Made by a program: the position numbers and the translations under genes. Of a DNA stretch of 64,000 nucleotides, positions 37,063-48,284 are shown piece by piece. Position 1 is the stretch's first letter, and each line of letters begins with the position of its first letter. This stretch comes from Icerya purchasi. Lineage: Eukaryota; Arthropoda; Insecta; Hemiptera; Monophlebidae. Location: contig CM077116.1 of the NCBI GenBank assembly GCA_039619475.1, positions 386,222,760-386,286,759 on the forward strand. The letters are read 5' to 3'. The notes under the pieces were generated by a model. It saw only the letters and a program-made list of their open reading frames with translations, did no database searches and was not told the origin of the DNA.

Positions 37063-38065
37063 AGTGTCAAGAACGTGTGAATTATCTCTCTTTGATGAAT
37101 ATAGAATATGATTTGCTCAGAGAAATTGATATTCGTATCGTATTATCTCTAAATTCGCCCACATTAAATCTAGAAAAGTTACTTTGTAAAATCAAGCTTA
37201 CGGACTAGTTTTAAAAATGAATAAGTTGGAAACGGGAATAATGGCAATTACGTGGAATAGTATCCTAGAACGCATGCAAACGACTACTGCGTCGCTGCAA
37301 TCGTCTAATATAGACCTTAATACAGGGTACGCCTTTTATGAATCATTATATGGATGAAGCAAAAGCCAAAGATGTGGCAGGTTGTCATAAATATCAGCAA
37401 CAGACTTCAAGACGACGCAAATGAAACACAAAGTATGACCATTTTAGCGGTTCTAGTACACTTGACGAATTTGTTTAAAAAGAATCACCTGGTAAACAGT
37501 TTGAAATTGAGGCGTTTGTTGTCATTATTGATAACACACTATCTGCTTTAGATAAACACATAAAAGTTTACCAAAAATCTTAGTAGTGTTTTCGGAATTT
37601 TTCCATCATTAAAATCTATTACAGCAGAAGAGATTTTGAAAAAAACTCCAATTATGGCATTGTGCTTACGCAAATGATTTGGAAGACAGTCTAGACGACA
37701 AATTAGTGCAGTTTGCCGAGCTATTGAAAACGGATGTGGCTAGTGCGATTGACAGTTCAAAAAACGAAGCTCTGGAAATTCAATACTATAAATTCCTAAT
37801 GGAAAATTCATTAGAATTATGTTTGCCCAATTTAGAAATTGCTTTGCGCATTTATTTGTCTCTCATGATGACTAACTGCAGTGGTGAACATTCATTTTCG
37901 ACACTGAAGCGTATAAAAAATGAATTAAGGTGGAACACGATGAGTCAAGAACGTCTGAATTGTCTCTCTTTGATGAATATAGAATATGATTTGCTCAGAG
38001 AAATTGATACGAATGGTATTATCTCTAAATTCACCCACATTAGATCTAGAAAAGTTACTTTGTAA
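37063..38065 (+). pseudogene. hAT transposase, C-terminal half with duplicated tail
   Basis: 37063-37196 is a copy of the transposase tail (LSLMNIEYDLLREID then LLCK) that occurs again, complete, at 37947-38065. Between them lies the middle of the protein in order: LETGIMAITWNSILERMQ, LQSSNIDLNT (about 37230-37325), FEIEAFVVIIDNTLSALDKH, then LEDSLDDKLVQFAELLK, YKFLMENSLELCLPN and the dimerisation motif NCSGEHSFSTLKRIKNELR. Stops and frameshifts occur near 37355-37500 and 37675. The tail copy lies before the middle, so this is a rearrangement, not a simple insertion. Confidence 0.82.
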
Positions 38066-38373
38066 AAGTATAACAAATAATAAAAGTTCGTCGTTATTAA
38101 TCGTAAGTTTTAAAATGTTAGTTTCTTATCAAAATTATTCTAAATTTCCAGAGCAATCTGAACTATGGCTTTTTGTACTTGTCAACAGCCAACAGGGCTT
38201 ATTGTAATCTACCTTATCATTAAACACTAACATAATTTGTAACCTATAAATGGCAAATAAACATATTGAATTATTGTTATACCACTTTATACTTAAGAAC
38301 TCAGTAGATCAAGGGACCCTCGATAGAATTTGCTACGGCCCCCGCGCTTGCTTAATCCGGCACTGCTTGGGGA

Positions 38374-38920
38374 AGGTATATCAGTTTAAACATTTTATTA
38401 CTTCATTATATTCTATACCTAATTCATTTTAATATTTTTTGAAAGCAATTTTTTTTTTGTTTTTTTTTTTAATTAAATAAGATCTTAAAGATAAGAAAAT
38501 AAATATTTTTAAGGATAAAATTTACAGTTTGCATTTTAAAACCCTCCAAGTGCGTAAAATTATGTAATAAACAAAGCACTTTAGACTAAATTGATTTTAA
38601 ATTAAGTCCACTAACAAATATTAAAATGTCTATGTAAATATGTCGAATACCGCTCTATATGTTATTGGAGAATTTTATTATTATGTATCTGTGCAGTAAC
38701 TTTACTGTGTTGTTACAACTACATATGTATGCCTACATTTTCGTTTTGCAACGAAGTATTTCTATTATGTAAACAAACGATCACATGTTGTGTAATCAGT
38801 TAAGTAAATACATATATAATTATTCTACTTTATTAGTTAATACAATTATTAACAGTTTAGATTTGTAACTCTGTTATAGCGATATGATTATTAATTTTTT
38901 TGATTACTACTTCCTCATAG
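38374..38920. other. Intron sequence before the first NTPDase ectodomain exon
   Basis: AT-rich. Ends in a polypyrimidine tract and CTTCCTCATAG at 38910-38920, the acceptor for the exon at 38921. Confidence 0.4.
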
Positions 38921-39031
38921 GATATCAATTAGTTTCATTGAATTTTTCAAGTTCAGCATATGTCATTATTCTTGACGCTGGAAGCACCGGTAGTAGAATA
39001 TTTGTACCAAAATTCGTTAAATCATTCTTAA
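38921..39031 (+). CDS. ENTPD5/6-like NTPDase, exon with apyrase region 1
   Basis: Encodes the end of the membrane anchor (GYQLVSLNFSSS) and YVIILDAGSTGSRIF, apyrase conserved region 1, the phosphate-binding loop of GDA1/CD39 nucleoside phosphatases (residues about 62-76 of the assembled protein). The donor is TTAA|GTAAGT, a strong site, leaving one base that joins GT at 46979 to give Ser. An ATG at 38884 lies in the same frame and could start a shorter protein (MIINFFDYYFLIGYQL), but the sequence before 38921 looks like a polypyrimidine tract, so I favour splicing from 26811. These enzymes hydrolyse nucleoside di- or triphosphates on the extracellular or luminal side; ENTPD5 prefers UDP and GDP. 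Confidence 0.9.
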
Positions 39032-39283
39032 GTAAGTCAAATTTTGAAACATTTATATATATATATTTTTTTTTTTTGTTTTTGTTATTTTTTATTATGG
39101 ATTTTAAACATAATTTTTGCTTATATAAAGAATTTTAGTTAATTGGAACCGTCCTTTTTACGAAATATAATTATTTGGCGAATCATTTTACACACACATA
39201 TACATATATATAAATATATATATTAACGATCATATCATTCTTAGCTTAAGGTACACTGCATTTTTGCCCCATTATTATCTCCC
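39032..39283. other. Intron; T-run and AT microsatellite
   Basis: Contains a TA run with T-tract at 39056-39080 and TA repeats at 39200-39225. No further feature was seen. Confidence 0.4.
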
Positions 39284-39284
39284 G

Positions 39285-39315
<31 letters not shown>

Positions 39316-39720
39316 TCTTCCAATAGGTTTGTTAACGAGAATATTAGCCCAAGAAATAGAAAGAAAGAGAAAATAACGTTATATTCTTAAACGTTTGAGG
39401 ATAGAGGATAAAAATAATTCAAGGGCGGGAATAACAGAAACAGAAGGAAATGAGAGAATATAAGAAGCACTATAAGAAGTAGGAATACCGAGTTTTAATA
39501 GAAACGCGTAGACGGACGATTATTCAGCAGAGAAGGCCGCACATTCAAACAAAACATGATCACAATCACAAGAAATGTATGTGGAAGGGGGATGAAAAGA
39601 ACAAAATGGAGTAGAAGTAGATGAAAACCGTGAAAATGATGCGGGAAGGAGACTGCGGTTAAAGCGAAGGCGACAAATAGTACTCCCGTTAATTTATATA
39701 AGATAACAAAGGTTGAATGC
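39284..39720 (-). mobile_element. LINE 3' fragment with poly-A tail
   Basis: On minus, broken frames read PASFSRFSSTSTPF, then CDCDHVLFECAAFSAE, the Cys/His finger that follows the reverse transcriptase or RNase H in R1/Jockey/I-type LINEs, then about 60 more residues ending before a 31-base poly-A (T-run on plus, 39284-39314). This fits a heavily 5'-truncated insertion. It lies about 250 bp after an NTPDase exon, in antisense orientation. Confidence 0.6.
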
Positions 39721-41299
39721 TATGTTGTGCGATTGTTAAGTTTTTTTTTTTTTTTTAAATGAAAGACGGCTAAGATGACGGAGTTAGCTGAAAACGATTT
39801 TTCTAAAAAAAGTTATGTCGTAGGTATCGCTTATTATAAACACTCTAGGATCATAATGAAATGTTTCAACTAACCGACGGTTTCAGTTAAACGAGAATGT
39901 AGAAAAAGTGTAGGTGCATAATAATTGACATAATGTATAAAAAACAAACTACATATATACTTACGTAGTTAATGGAGTGAACATGAAATCAGTCTGATGT
40001 TTCGTTGTGAAAACATTATCGAGGATTGTCAGCTCCATGACTATACGATCGTATGAATAATATTCGAATTCCTTGACTTCTTCACGGAGTAGGACGGCCT
40101 TCTTTAAAATCGTAAGAACGTTTGCAATTTCTTTATTTGACCAAGGTGTCTATCTTTCGTCTTCTCTTTAATTATCCGAGTTAGGTTCTGCAATAGTTCT
40201 AGCATTCATTAGTGTATCACAGATCCCTGGTTCAGTTAGTCCCCTTACTTCATAATTTTCCTCTATAGAAATTTTATCAACTGTTAAATATTCAATACAT
40301 TATAAAACTCAGAAAGTCCTTAAAAATAACTGTTTCGATATAAAAAAAAAAAAAAAAAGGAAAACTAAAATCGCGAAAGAAAAACCAAAGAAGAAAAAAA
40401 ATATATATAAAAAAGTAATCTAATTCATTGAGTTTATATAGCCAGTTAATATTAAAAGGTAAACGCGAAACAGTGTTCGTTAGTAAAGCTTCGTTCAAAT
40501 ACTAACATTATTAACTTCGTGAGAAATCTTTCAGCTCTATAAAAAGTGATCATCATTTAAATTAGGTTTGTGTATATATTTTAAATTTTATGTTTTTTTG
40601 AAAACCACTGGGCTCTTTTAATTATTCATCCCTGCCTTTTCGCTTCTAAAATGTAACACTTTACTCGCAAAAAAATCCTTAAAGTATCTCTTGTTTGTCT
40701 TCATCTTTGTTTATTTTGGGTCATTTTTTGTAATGGTCTTCCTTTTTTTTCTTCAATTTTCCTCGGAGTATTTTTTCTGTCTTCATTATTAACTGAAATT
40801 CTACAGCATTATCACTTGTCTCGCTCATGTAGTCCCATTTTCATCAATAGCTCTCGAGCCGTGGTATTAAAACCTCTTTTATTATTCAGGGCGTCCCAGA
40901 ATAAATTAACTAGTTTTTGTTTTTTAAATAACTTAGCTGGTAATCTACAATGACCGTCGTACGCGCTCTACTTCTAATGTCGGAATGGAAATTTTGTTAT
41001 CACTGAACTCTGATAATTATGTAACGTTATTCTGTGAGAAAGAATGCACATTTCTTTTCAAGTAAATTCGGTTACTTTAGTGTAAAGATCGTTTGGTAAT
41101 AACTCTTTAAAATTATTCCGATCCGAAAATAATGAAAAGGTAGATTACATTTTCCGAAACAGCTACGGCCACTGACAAAAAAACCTTCAGTCGGAACAGA
41201 AGAATTCATACCGTTAAAAAGACCAGACGAGTTCGAGTAACGCTTAGTAGCAGTCATTGCAACTTTCAATGAAATCAGTTGGATATATGTTGTTGGAAG
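39721..41299. other. Intron sequence with possible decayed transposon
   Basis: T-rich runs at 39739-39756 and 40339-40357 (A). CAGGGCGTCCCAGAATA at about 40889 and the plus-strand sequence from 40985 could be the 5' part of the dead mariner-type transposase that follows, but the match is weak. Confidence 0.3.
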
Positions 41300-41850
41300 G
41301 CTGGAGTTATCACCCGTACAAACTATCGATAACCCGAGATCTGAAAGAAACTGATTTTAAGCAACGAAAAAACTTCGTTAAAATAGTACTCCGAAAGCTG
41401 AAGGCGAGGAAATTAAGTTAGAGAATTTTTTAATGAGCGATGAAGAAGGACATTTCGAGCTTTCTAGCTCCGTGAACAAACCGAAACTATCGTCATTAGT
41501 CACCAGATCATCTAAACGCAATGTTTAGACCAAAGTAGCGAAGTGGGGAAATTATCGGTACTTCCTTTTTTTAGCGGGACCGTCAGCGGAACACGTAATC
41601 TTGAAATGATAAATTCGTTTCTTGGACCACAAATACGTCGTAGACGTTATCTGAATCAACCTGATTCGAACAAGACGAAGTGACTTGTTACACTGCGACT
41701 GAAACGCTTCTCATGTTGAAAAATGCATTCGGCGTGCCTTTGTTGTCACTTCACTATAGTTTAGTTTGACCATTGCAGTCGCCGCCGGGTGTGAACATTT
41801 CAGATTTTTTCTGCGACGGTTTCTTAGGAGCCATATTATAAAACCTGTCT
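41300..41850 (+). pseudogene. Dead mariner-type transposase remnant
   Basis: Broken frames read YHPYKLSITRDLKETDFKQR, then MSDEEGHFELSSSVNK, AGPSAEHVI and a far-diverged end near FFCDGFL. The order matches the transposase at 49143-50219 (YRLVITQELKETDYRQR, MSDEAHFELSGCVNK, FFLWGYL). It is therefore an older, inactive relative on the opposite strand. Stops and indels are frequent. Confidence 0.6.
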
Positions 41851-42552
41851 ACTAGACTTGGAAGATTTAAACGCTAAATTCATTTTTATTTACTGCTTTC
41901 ATTGAAGGAACATAATCTCATTTTATTTTTTCGTTATGGCTAAATCCGTTCAGTTTCAATTTTTGTGTACAGATGACATGCATATTGTTTAATAAGACTG
42001 AAACAGTAGTAAATATGACACTCTTCTCCACTGAAATCCATTATCCTAAATTGGAAATTTGGATCGGACACCGTTTATCGGTTTCTCGTCAATGTTGTCG
42101 ATAACATCACCATTCGATGAAGTAATGCGTTTAACTATATTTGTATTGCCAAAAGTTATTTTGCTTAATTTTAATACCTTAATTTTTGTTATTAGAGTGC
42201 TTCGTCGATTTGATATCAATTTTCTGAAAAAGGAAATAATTTTCCTTTTCTCACTATTTTATGTTAAGCTCTTTTTTTGAACTATCTAATGTTATTGTAA
42301 TAACTAAAAAAATTTGCATTTTTTCCGCCCTCTTCGAGACCAAATTGCAAAAAACAATAGAACACGCGTTTTATTATTTAGCTTTTTGCAAGGAGTCAAA
42401 AATAAAGCTTCTATTTTCTAACTCAAACGATTGTCGAGATAAGGACTTAAAAATATGTTTAAATTCCGTTTTTTTTTTTTTTTTTTGTTCCATTAAGAAT
42501 GGAATTTTCAAAATCCATTTCTCGGCGAGCACATAAGTGTACTATTTTTACT
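41851..42552. other. Intron sequence
   Basis: AT-rich, with T-runs near 42469-42486. The plus-strand frames at 42059 and 42261 resemble no family I know. Confidence 0.3.
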
Positions 42553-42648
42553 TGTAATTTTTTTTTTTGTTTTTTTTATTTAAGGAGGGGTACTAAACCA
42601 CACACTGCATGTAACTACCTAAGTTATCGCAGTGAGTGGACCCACGTT

Positions 42649-43420
42649 TTAAAACAGACTCCTCAGCTCGTTAGACTGAACGAAAGTCATGAGTTTGTTC
42701 AAAGCGGTAGGGATATTTGAGAGAATGTCTGCAAGCGATGTAATCTGGCCGCGCCGTAACCCATTTAGACATGTGCATTTCAGCAATATATGCGAAACTA
42801 ATGGGTATTCATCGATAGAACAAAGTGGGCAGGTATTTGGCTTTGGAGCTTGTTTGAGGATGTAGTCGTGGGAAAAACAGGTATGTCCCGTTTTCAAACG
42901 ATTGGCTGCCAAGAACACTCTGCGTTCCGTTCCGACTGGAGGCCACCATGGCTCCGTCGTAGGTTTCAATTCTCTGAGAAAGGTCGATTGAGACATCCAG
43001 TCATGATTCCACTGTGCGAAGACTGCATCCGACAGAAAACTTCTCAAGGATAATGGACCGAAAGCAAATAGCGGCATTGAGTACATCATGGATGACCGAG
43101 CGCCCAGGTCAACACGCTCATTCCCCGGAACTCCGGCATGACTGGGGACCCATAAAAAAACAATTCGGCATCCTCTTCGGCTCAGCTGGTATAAGGTAGC
43201 CAGAACTTCTAAGACCATTGATGATTCCGGGTGATCGGACTGCAAAGCACGTATCGACTGCAAGGAATCAGTCACCAGTAAGATTCCGAGCGATTAGGAT
43301 CTCAGTTCTAAATATGCCTGAAGACAGAATAACACAGCATACATTTCGGCTCCCGCAATCGATATAGCGTTGTCAACCGTATGCCCTCTGTGATTCCGTC
43401 TATTTCGAAAGCGCATGCAG
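42649..43420 (-). pseudogene. I-type LINE RNase H domain and C-terminal finger
   Basis: On minus, ITDGSKAIESKLHAL near 43430 carries the first catalytic Asp, AISIAGAEMYAVLFCLQAY near 43360-43310 the Glu, and MTDSLQSIRALQS (43275) the second Asp; WVPSHAGVPGNERVD follows with the His/Asp motif. The C-terminal finger NTCPLCSIDEYPLVSHILLKC is intact. Stops between 43275 and 43430 break the frame. Confidence 0.8.
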
Positions 43421-43449
43421 CTTGGACTCAATAGCTTTGGATCCATCAG

Positions 43450-44667
43450 TTATGCTTTCGAAAATGTGGTATATTTATTAATAATGCCCTGCGCCGGGTG
43501 ATTGTTATCGATGAGGGTTATGATAGCTTCTGCCTGAAAAGAAGCCCAGGGTGAAGGTAGTTTGGTATAATCCATTCTGGGTGTAAAGTTGAGCTTTATG
43601 TTATTTTGCAACAAAATTGCATTGACTTCAGGTAGATTATCTTTGGGAAAGTCAGGCCCTGTGATTACGTCACTGTGATTCTCCGCAGCCCATGAAAGCA
43701 TGTCGCGGTAAGTGAAGAATTTTCTGCTATAAGACAAAGAGGGGACACCAGTTAACGAACATAGGCTTTTAGCTGGGAATGTACGATGGGCGCTAAGTAT
43801 CATGCGAATAGCGGCGTTATGAATTGAGTCAAGTGTTTTTAATAGGGAACCACCCGCTGACGAGTACACACGACCCCCATAATTGATTTTGCTGAGGACT
43901 AATGCTTTATAAATATTTAGAAGAAACTTTGGTTCGATGTTAAATTTGGGATTCGATAAGAACTTGATCGCCCTTAAAAATTGAAGGGATTTAGCTTTTA
44001 AATCAGATATAAAGGGTTTCCAAGTCAGTTTGGTGTCCATCAAGATGCCAAGGAAAGTTGCTGTTGTTTTGTAAGGAATTGTATTACTGTTCAGTTGTAG
44101 TGATGATATATTCTGAACGAGGCGACCTCTATAGAATACAACATATTGAAACTTCTGAGAGAAGAAATCCAGTCCATTGTTTCCTGACCATTGCAGCAAT
44201 CTATTAATTGTATTTTTCAGGATAGACTGGGTCAAGGAAGGGAGATTGGATGCCACGAATATTTTTAGATCATCTACATATAGGCGAACACTCACTGGAG
44301 GCCTGGTGCAGTCAACAATATCATTTACATAGAGAATAAAAAAGGCGGAACCTTGAGGTATCCCATTCTCTATTGGAATTTTGCTTGAAATCGAGGAGCC
44401 AATTCGGATTTGAATCCATCGGTCGCTCAAATAGTTGTGAATGTATCGCCCCAGCTTACCGCCCACCCCGACCGCTTTTAATTTCCGAAGCAAGTGTTGC
44501 CTCGATACGCGGTCGAATGCCTTCTCCATATCGAAGAATACTGCATAAAGGTGGTTTCGACGATGAAAGGCAGATACAATTTGCCTTTGAAGGCTCAATA
44601 AATGATTAATGGTTGACTTCGATTTTTGGCCTTCTGCTTGAATAGGTGATAGGACAGCGTGCCTCAA
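43450..44667 (-). pseudogene. I-type LINE reverse transcriptase
   Basis: 405 codons without a stop. RT motifs: AVFFDMEKAFDRV, GIPQGSAFFILYVNDI and RLYVDDLKIF, where YVDD is the active site (Tyr-Val instead of the usual Tyr/Phe-Ala). Residues between GIPQGS and FILYVN are missing compared with the usual spacing, which would damage the fold. Thumb and linker continue to 43450. Upstream RT finger motifs (ESYRSISLLS, near 44735) lie in another frame. Confidence 0.85.
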
Positions 44668-45338
44668 AAAAATGCAGAAGTCGCCTGTTCACCATCTTTT
44701 CCATTGTTTTAGACAGGACAGACAGCAATGATATTGATCGGTAACTTTCAACTTGGAAAGGATCTTTATTCATCTTTTTGGGATAGGAATAACGGTCGCA
44801 ACTTTCCAGGCATCAGGATTCAGCAGGAATTCCTTAGCATGACCCGGGAAATATTTCAACATGTAGGGATGTATTGATTCTTCACCAGATGCACTGTTCC
44901 TGGTGTGATACTTGAGTTGAAACTCTAGGTCAGCCATAGAAAAAGGGCGGTTATAAGAATCGCCAGCATTGGAATTAAAATTAATGGACTGTTGCTCATA
45001 AAGTGTTTTTTGCTATTGGAACTTGCTGGAATACTTCAGCACAGAGAATTCCATGGAACAATAATGTGCAAATGCTTCTGCAACATCTATAGTCTCTACC
45101 ATGTGAACTCCACTAATTTTTAATGTTGGGTGTGTAGGGGTACTATTGCTATTACTAATAGATCTGATTTTTTTCCACATTACATGGGCATTAACTGTTT
45201 GGGGAATTGATGCTGCAAAATAATTCCACGACTCCTGTTTTTGCTGCGGATGAGGTCTCGAGCGGCTGCTCTACACTTCTTAAATGTGATTAGGTTCTCA
45301 ATAATTCTAGCTGACTTATACTTCCTGAGAGCCTGTTT

Positions 45339-46265
45339 TCACTCTGTTATCGCTTTCTTAATATCTTCGCACCACCTCGGGACTGGTCTGCTCCGCTTCC
45401 TTTGTGAAGATTTTGGAATTGTTGCGTTAGCTGCCACCGAAATCACATTCTTTAAGACGCTTATGTTGGTTTCTACTGACTCTGTTGGTTGAGCAAGAGT
45501 CGTCACTCTCTTCGAATATGCTTCCCAATCTGCTCTATGAAAAATGAAACGCGGCATTAAACCATCGAACTGGTTGGGTGTCGGCGTCCTTTTAAAATCT
45601 ATTATTAAAGGAAAGTGGTCGCTTGAGCATAAGTCATCGATCACACGTAGGGCAAATTTAGGGGCCACTATGCTTGAGCACAAGGCTAGGTTTATCGCTG
45701 AGAAAGTGTGATGCGTAAGATTAAAATGAGTTGGCGAGGTTGTAGTGAGTAACGTCAGGTCGCTATTAATCACAATATCGGATAATACTCGTCCATGTTG
45801 ATTTGAGGACAACGAGCCCCGTAATGGCGAGTGAGCATTAAAGAATCCGAGGAGCATTGCATCACTTCCGAGCGCTCTGATGAGGGAATCCATTTGGCTG
45901 CGAGTTACCTCGCTTCCAGGAGGTAGGTAGCAATTACAAATTTTTACTTCTGACGAGGAAAGAGAAGGAATACTAACTCGTATAGTTACAGCTTGAAGAG
46001 GGATTATAATTGGTAGCTGTTACGCTGGTAGGAACGTGTGCACTAGCGTCGCCACACGGTCACTCGCTCTCTCTCCGTTTGGATTATCATACCGGAAAAT
46101 ATTATAATTCTTAATGGACGTTCCGGTATCTGGCTTAAGTCTGGTTTCTTACAGGCGTACTATTAGTGAAGAGATTTTGGCTATTAGCTGCTCTAGTTCG
46201 GCCCTATTGCCTGCAAAACTTCGACAGTTCCACTGCATTATCACTCCTTTATTTGCCAAAGCCAT
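45339..46265 (-). pseudogene. I-type LINE ORF2 endonuclease
   Basis: ORF2 probably starts at ATG 46265: MALANKGVIMQWNCRS, followed by AELEQLIAKISSLIVRL and ETRLKP (catalytic Glu) after an in-frame stop near 46150. The rest is at 45339-45893: LLGFFNAHSPLRGS (usual GDFNAHH), and CSSDHFPLIID with the SDH motif. Stops and a frameshift separate the two parts. Confidence 0.78.
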
Positions 46266-46345
46266 TTTTATTTATCAGGGAAAAAGTTACAGCAATATTA
46301 AAAATCTTACTGTGGGGCCGCTGAGAGTGTCTTTATTTGGCAACA

Positions 46346-46855
46346 TTACGGCGAGAGGTTTTTATTATCTGCACGAAGTTCATCGTTATTTATCTTGTCT
46401 GGTGCGTTTTTCATTTTTGAAATTTTATTTAGTTCTTTTATTATACGAGTGCATCTATTTTTAGCGTTTGGAGCATTTAAAAATGGTTTTACCGTTGATA
46501 ACATATGAATGAGACCATTCTTGTCCTCGGTGTAATCATTGACATAATTTATAAAATCAGGGTCTGAACATACATTTTTCATAAATAACTTGAACTCCTC
46601 ATAGTTCATATATGAAGGGGAGATTTTGCTGTTAAAAAGATGTTTAGCCTCTGCAGTTATTTTTTCTACTTCTTCCGATTTATTGAACTTTTGAATAGGG
46701 TTGATGGCCGCTGAGGTTGATGCAGTCCATTGCGCCGAATCCACTTGTATCGGCATGGTCACAGTCTCCTGCATTTTTCCCTCGATGATAAAGCGGGTAG
46801 CATCGCTCCGTTCAACTATCACCGAACGGTATGCGACGTACAGATAATACGACAT
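46346..46855 (-). pseudogene. I-type LINE ORF1-like frame
   Basis: 169 codons starting MSYYLYVAYRSVIVERSDAT. No zinc knuckle is visible and ORF1 proteins of this group are usually longer, so it may be shortened. It stands directly upstream of ORF2, where ORF1 is expected. Function by position only. Confidence 0.5.
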
Positions 46856-46978
46856 TGTGACAAATCTAATTAATTATTACACTGAACGCGTTAAATACAA
46901 CTTGTATGAAACTAAAATCAGATAATAATAAACGGGAGTATATTAATTGTTTTTGTTTTTAAACGTTTTTTTCCATAG

Positions 46979-47058
46979 GTAAACAAGTAAAATTAGAAGA
47001 TACTTTATTTATTCAAAATAAACCTGGATTATCTAGTTTTTCCGATAACCCCACGCAA
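46979..47058 (+). CDS. ENTPD5/6-like NTPDase exon
   Basis: Encodes KQVKLEDTLFIQNKPGLSSF and SDNPTQ. KPGLSSF with a following D/NP corresponds to the conserved KPGLS(A/S)(F/Y) segment after apyrase region 1. The acceptor is TTTTTTCCATAG (46978) and the donor CAA|GTAAAT; it starts with two bases completing Ser from the previous exon and ends on a codon boundary. Antisense LINE sequence ends about 120 nt upstream, leaving little room for the branch point. Confidence 0.9.
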
Positions 47059-48284
47059 GTAAATATTAATTATCTATTATAAATATAAAATATACGTTTA
47101 ATCGAGAATGAAAATTGTTGAAAATCATAGTAAATTTATGTAAACGTATAACGTCGCTGTAAAAATATCAAATTTAAGTATATTTTAATTATTATAATAC
47201 TGTATTGATAAAATTATTTATCGCTGCGATGAAGAGGAAAAGCAGGACTGTTGTCATCTTCAATCTCTACTACAGGTAAGCCACTGGAAAAAAGAATAAG
47301 TACTTCGCTTACATTATATGAAATAAATTAGAATTATTCAGTTGTAAACGTGTCGCGCAATTACTTATCTACTTTGCTTTAAGTTAACAAAATTCTTGGT
47401 ATTCTTCTATGTTATGCGCGATTTCCATTATTTCCCCGATTATCTTATATTAGCGCGACACGTCGTACGGACAAAGTAGTTAAATTTAAAAAGAAAAAAA
47501 CTATTTTTAGTTTTAAACTTTAGTCAGAATGCAAGATTTATTTTTAAATTCATACCCTATTTTTTATTTGTTAATACCACTTCATTCTGTTATGATTTTA
47601 GTTTATTCATTTATTGTCATCAGTTGGTTCTTAAACACAGCACAACTCTGAAAAATACGTTGCATCTGGTAATTTTACTTCAATATTGAAAACATTATTT
47701 ACAAATAACACATTCTTTATTCAAAAATCTCCGTTTCAATAAGTTGTGCTATTCGAAATTTATACGATCTTCGACGTACAATGGGGTTATACATTATTGT
47801 TGACTTTTTGTCATAAAATGTAAACAAAAAAAGTAACAATATTATAAATTGTAATTTTAAATCATTCATTAACTTCCTGAGTAAAGTTAGCTTTTCAACT
47901 TTTACGATTATAAGTGGATCGAATTATTAAATTCGCTATATCTAAGCGGGTCTGCTACGGGACCAATCACTGAAGCCAATTTCACTTTCTCTGGAAGAAA
48001 TTAAACGTAACGTCACTCTTACTTCTGCTTTTCACTTTATTTTCGTTACATTTTTTCCGATAGCTGCTCCATGAAACCATTAACAAAAATCTCTAAAATG
48101 TTCATATTTGATCATCATTATAAAATAGTGTCATACTCAGCTTTTGAGCGTAGTTACCTATTCGTGTATGCACCGAAACAATTTAAGTCGGTGATGATAT
48201 GTCAGGGTTAATATACTTCTGTGTGGTAATATTTATAAAATAACTCTTTTACGTAAAATAAATTATTTTAATAAATTTATTCTT
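47059..48284. other. Intron sequence
   Basis: AT-rich; nothing assigned. 47221-47275 ends in TACTACAG|GTAAGC and could be mistaken for an exon, but has no homology and the NTPDase reads through correctly without it. Confidence 0.4.

Larger units (their letters stand above)
33665..38365 (+). mobile_element. hAT element 3 with a gypsy-like insertion
   Basis: Ends CAGTGCCGGATTAA and, read on minus, CAGTGCCGGATTAA, a perfect 14-bp inverted repeat; flanked by CTTGGGGG (33657-33664) and CTTGGGGA (38366-38373), an 8-bp target duplication with one change. The 5' noncoding part at 34390-34600 resembles that of hAT element 1 in reverse orientation. The middle (about 34830-37062) is occupied by LTR-retrotransposon sequence and the transposase N-terminal half is missing. 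Confidence 0.9.
42553..46900 (-). mobile_element. I-type LINE, nearly full length, decayed
   Basis: A 4.3-kb element on minus with ORF1-like frame, endonuclease, reverse transcriptase, RNase H and a 3' A-rich tail (T-rich on plus, about 42553-42583). RNase H together with APE endonuclease and RT points to the I group (I/Nimb/Loa-like). Its 5' end lies roughly 80-120 nt upstream of the NTPDase exon at 46979. Target-site duplications were not determined. Confidence 0.8.

Noticed and set aside
38884..38920. Alternative NTPDase start codon in frame (MIINFFDYYF...)
   Set aside because: The stretch looks like a polypyrimidine tract plus AG acceptor, and the upstream transmembrane exon joins in the right phase; kept only as an alternative in the exon entry.
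42850..43199. Plus-strand frames over the I-type LINE RNase H
   Set aside because: Antisense shadows of clearly recognisable minus-strand RNase H coding sequence.
47221..47275. Possible NTPDase exon ending CAG|GTAAGC
   Set aside because: Good donor, but no homology, and the neighbouring exons (47058 to 56388) already join in phase 0 with continuous family sequence NPTQ-GAAQ.
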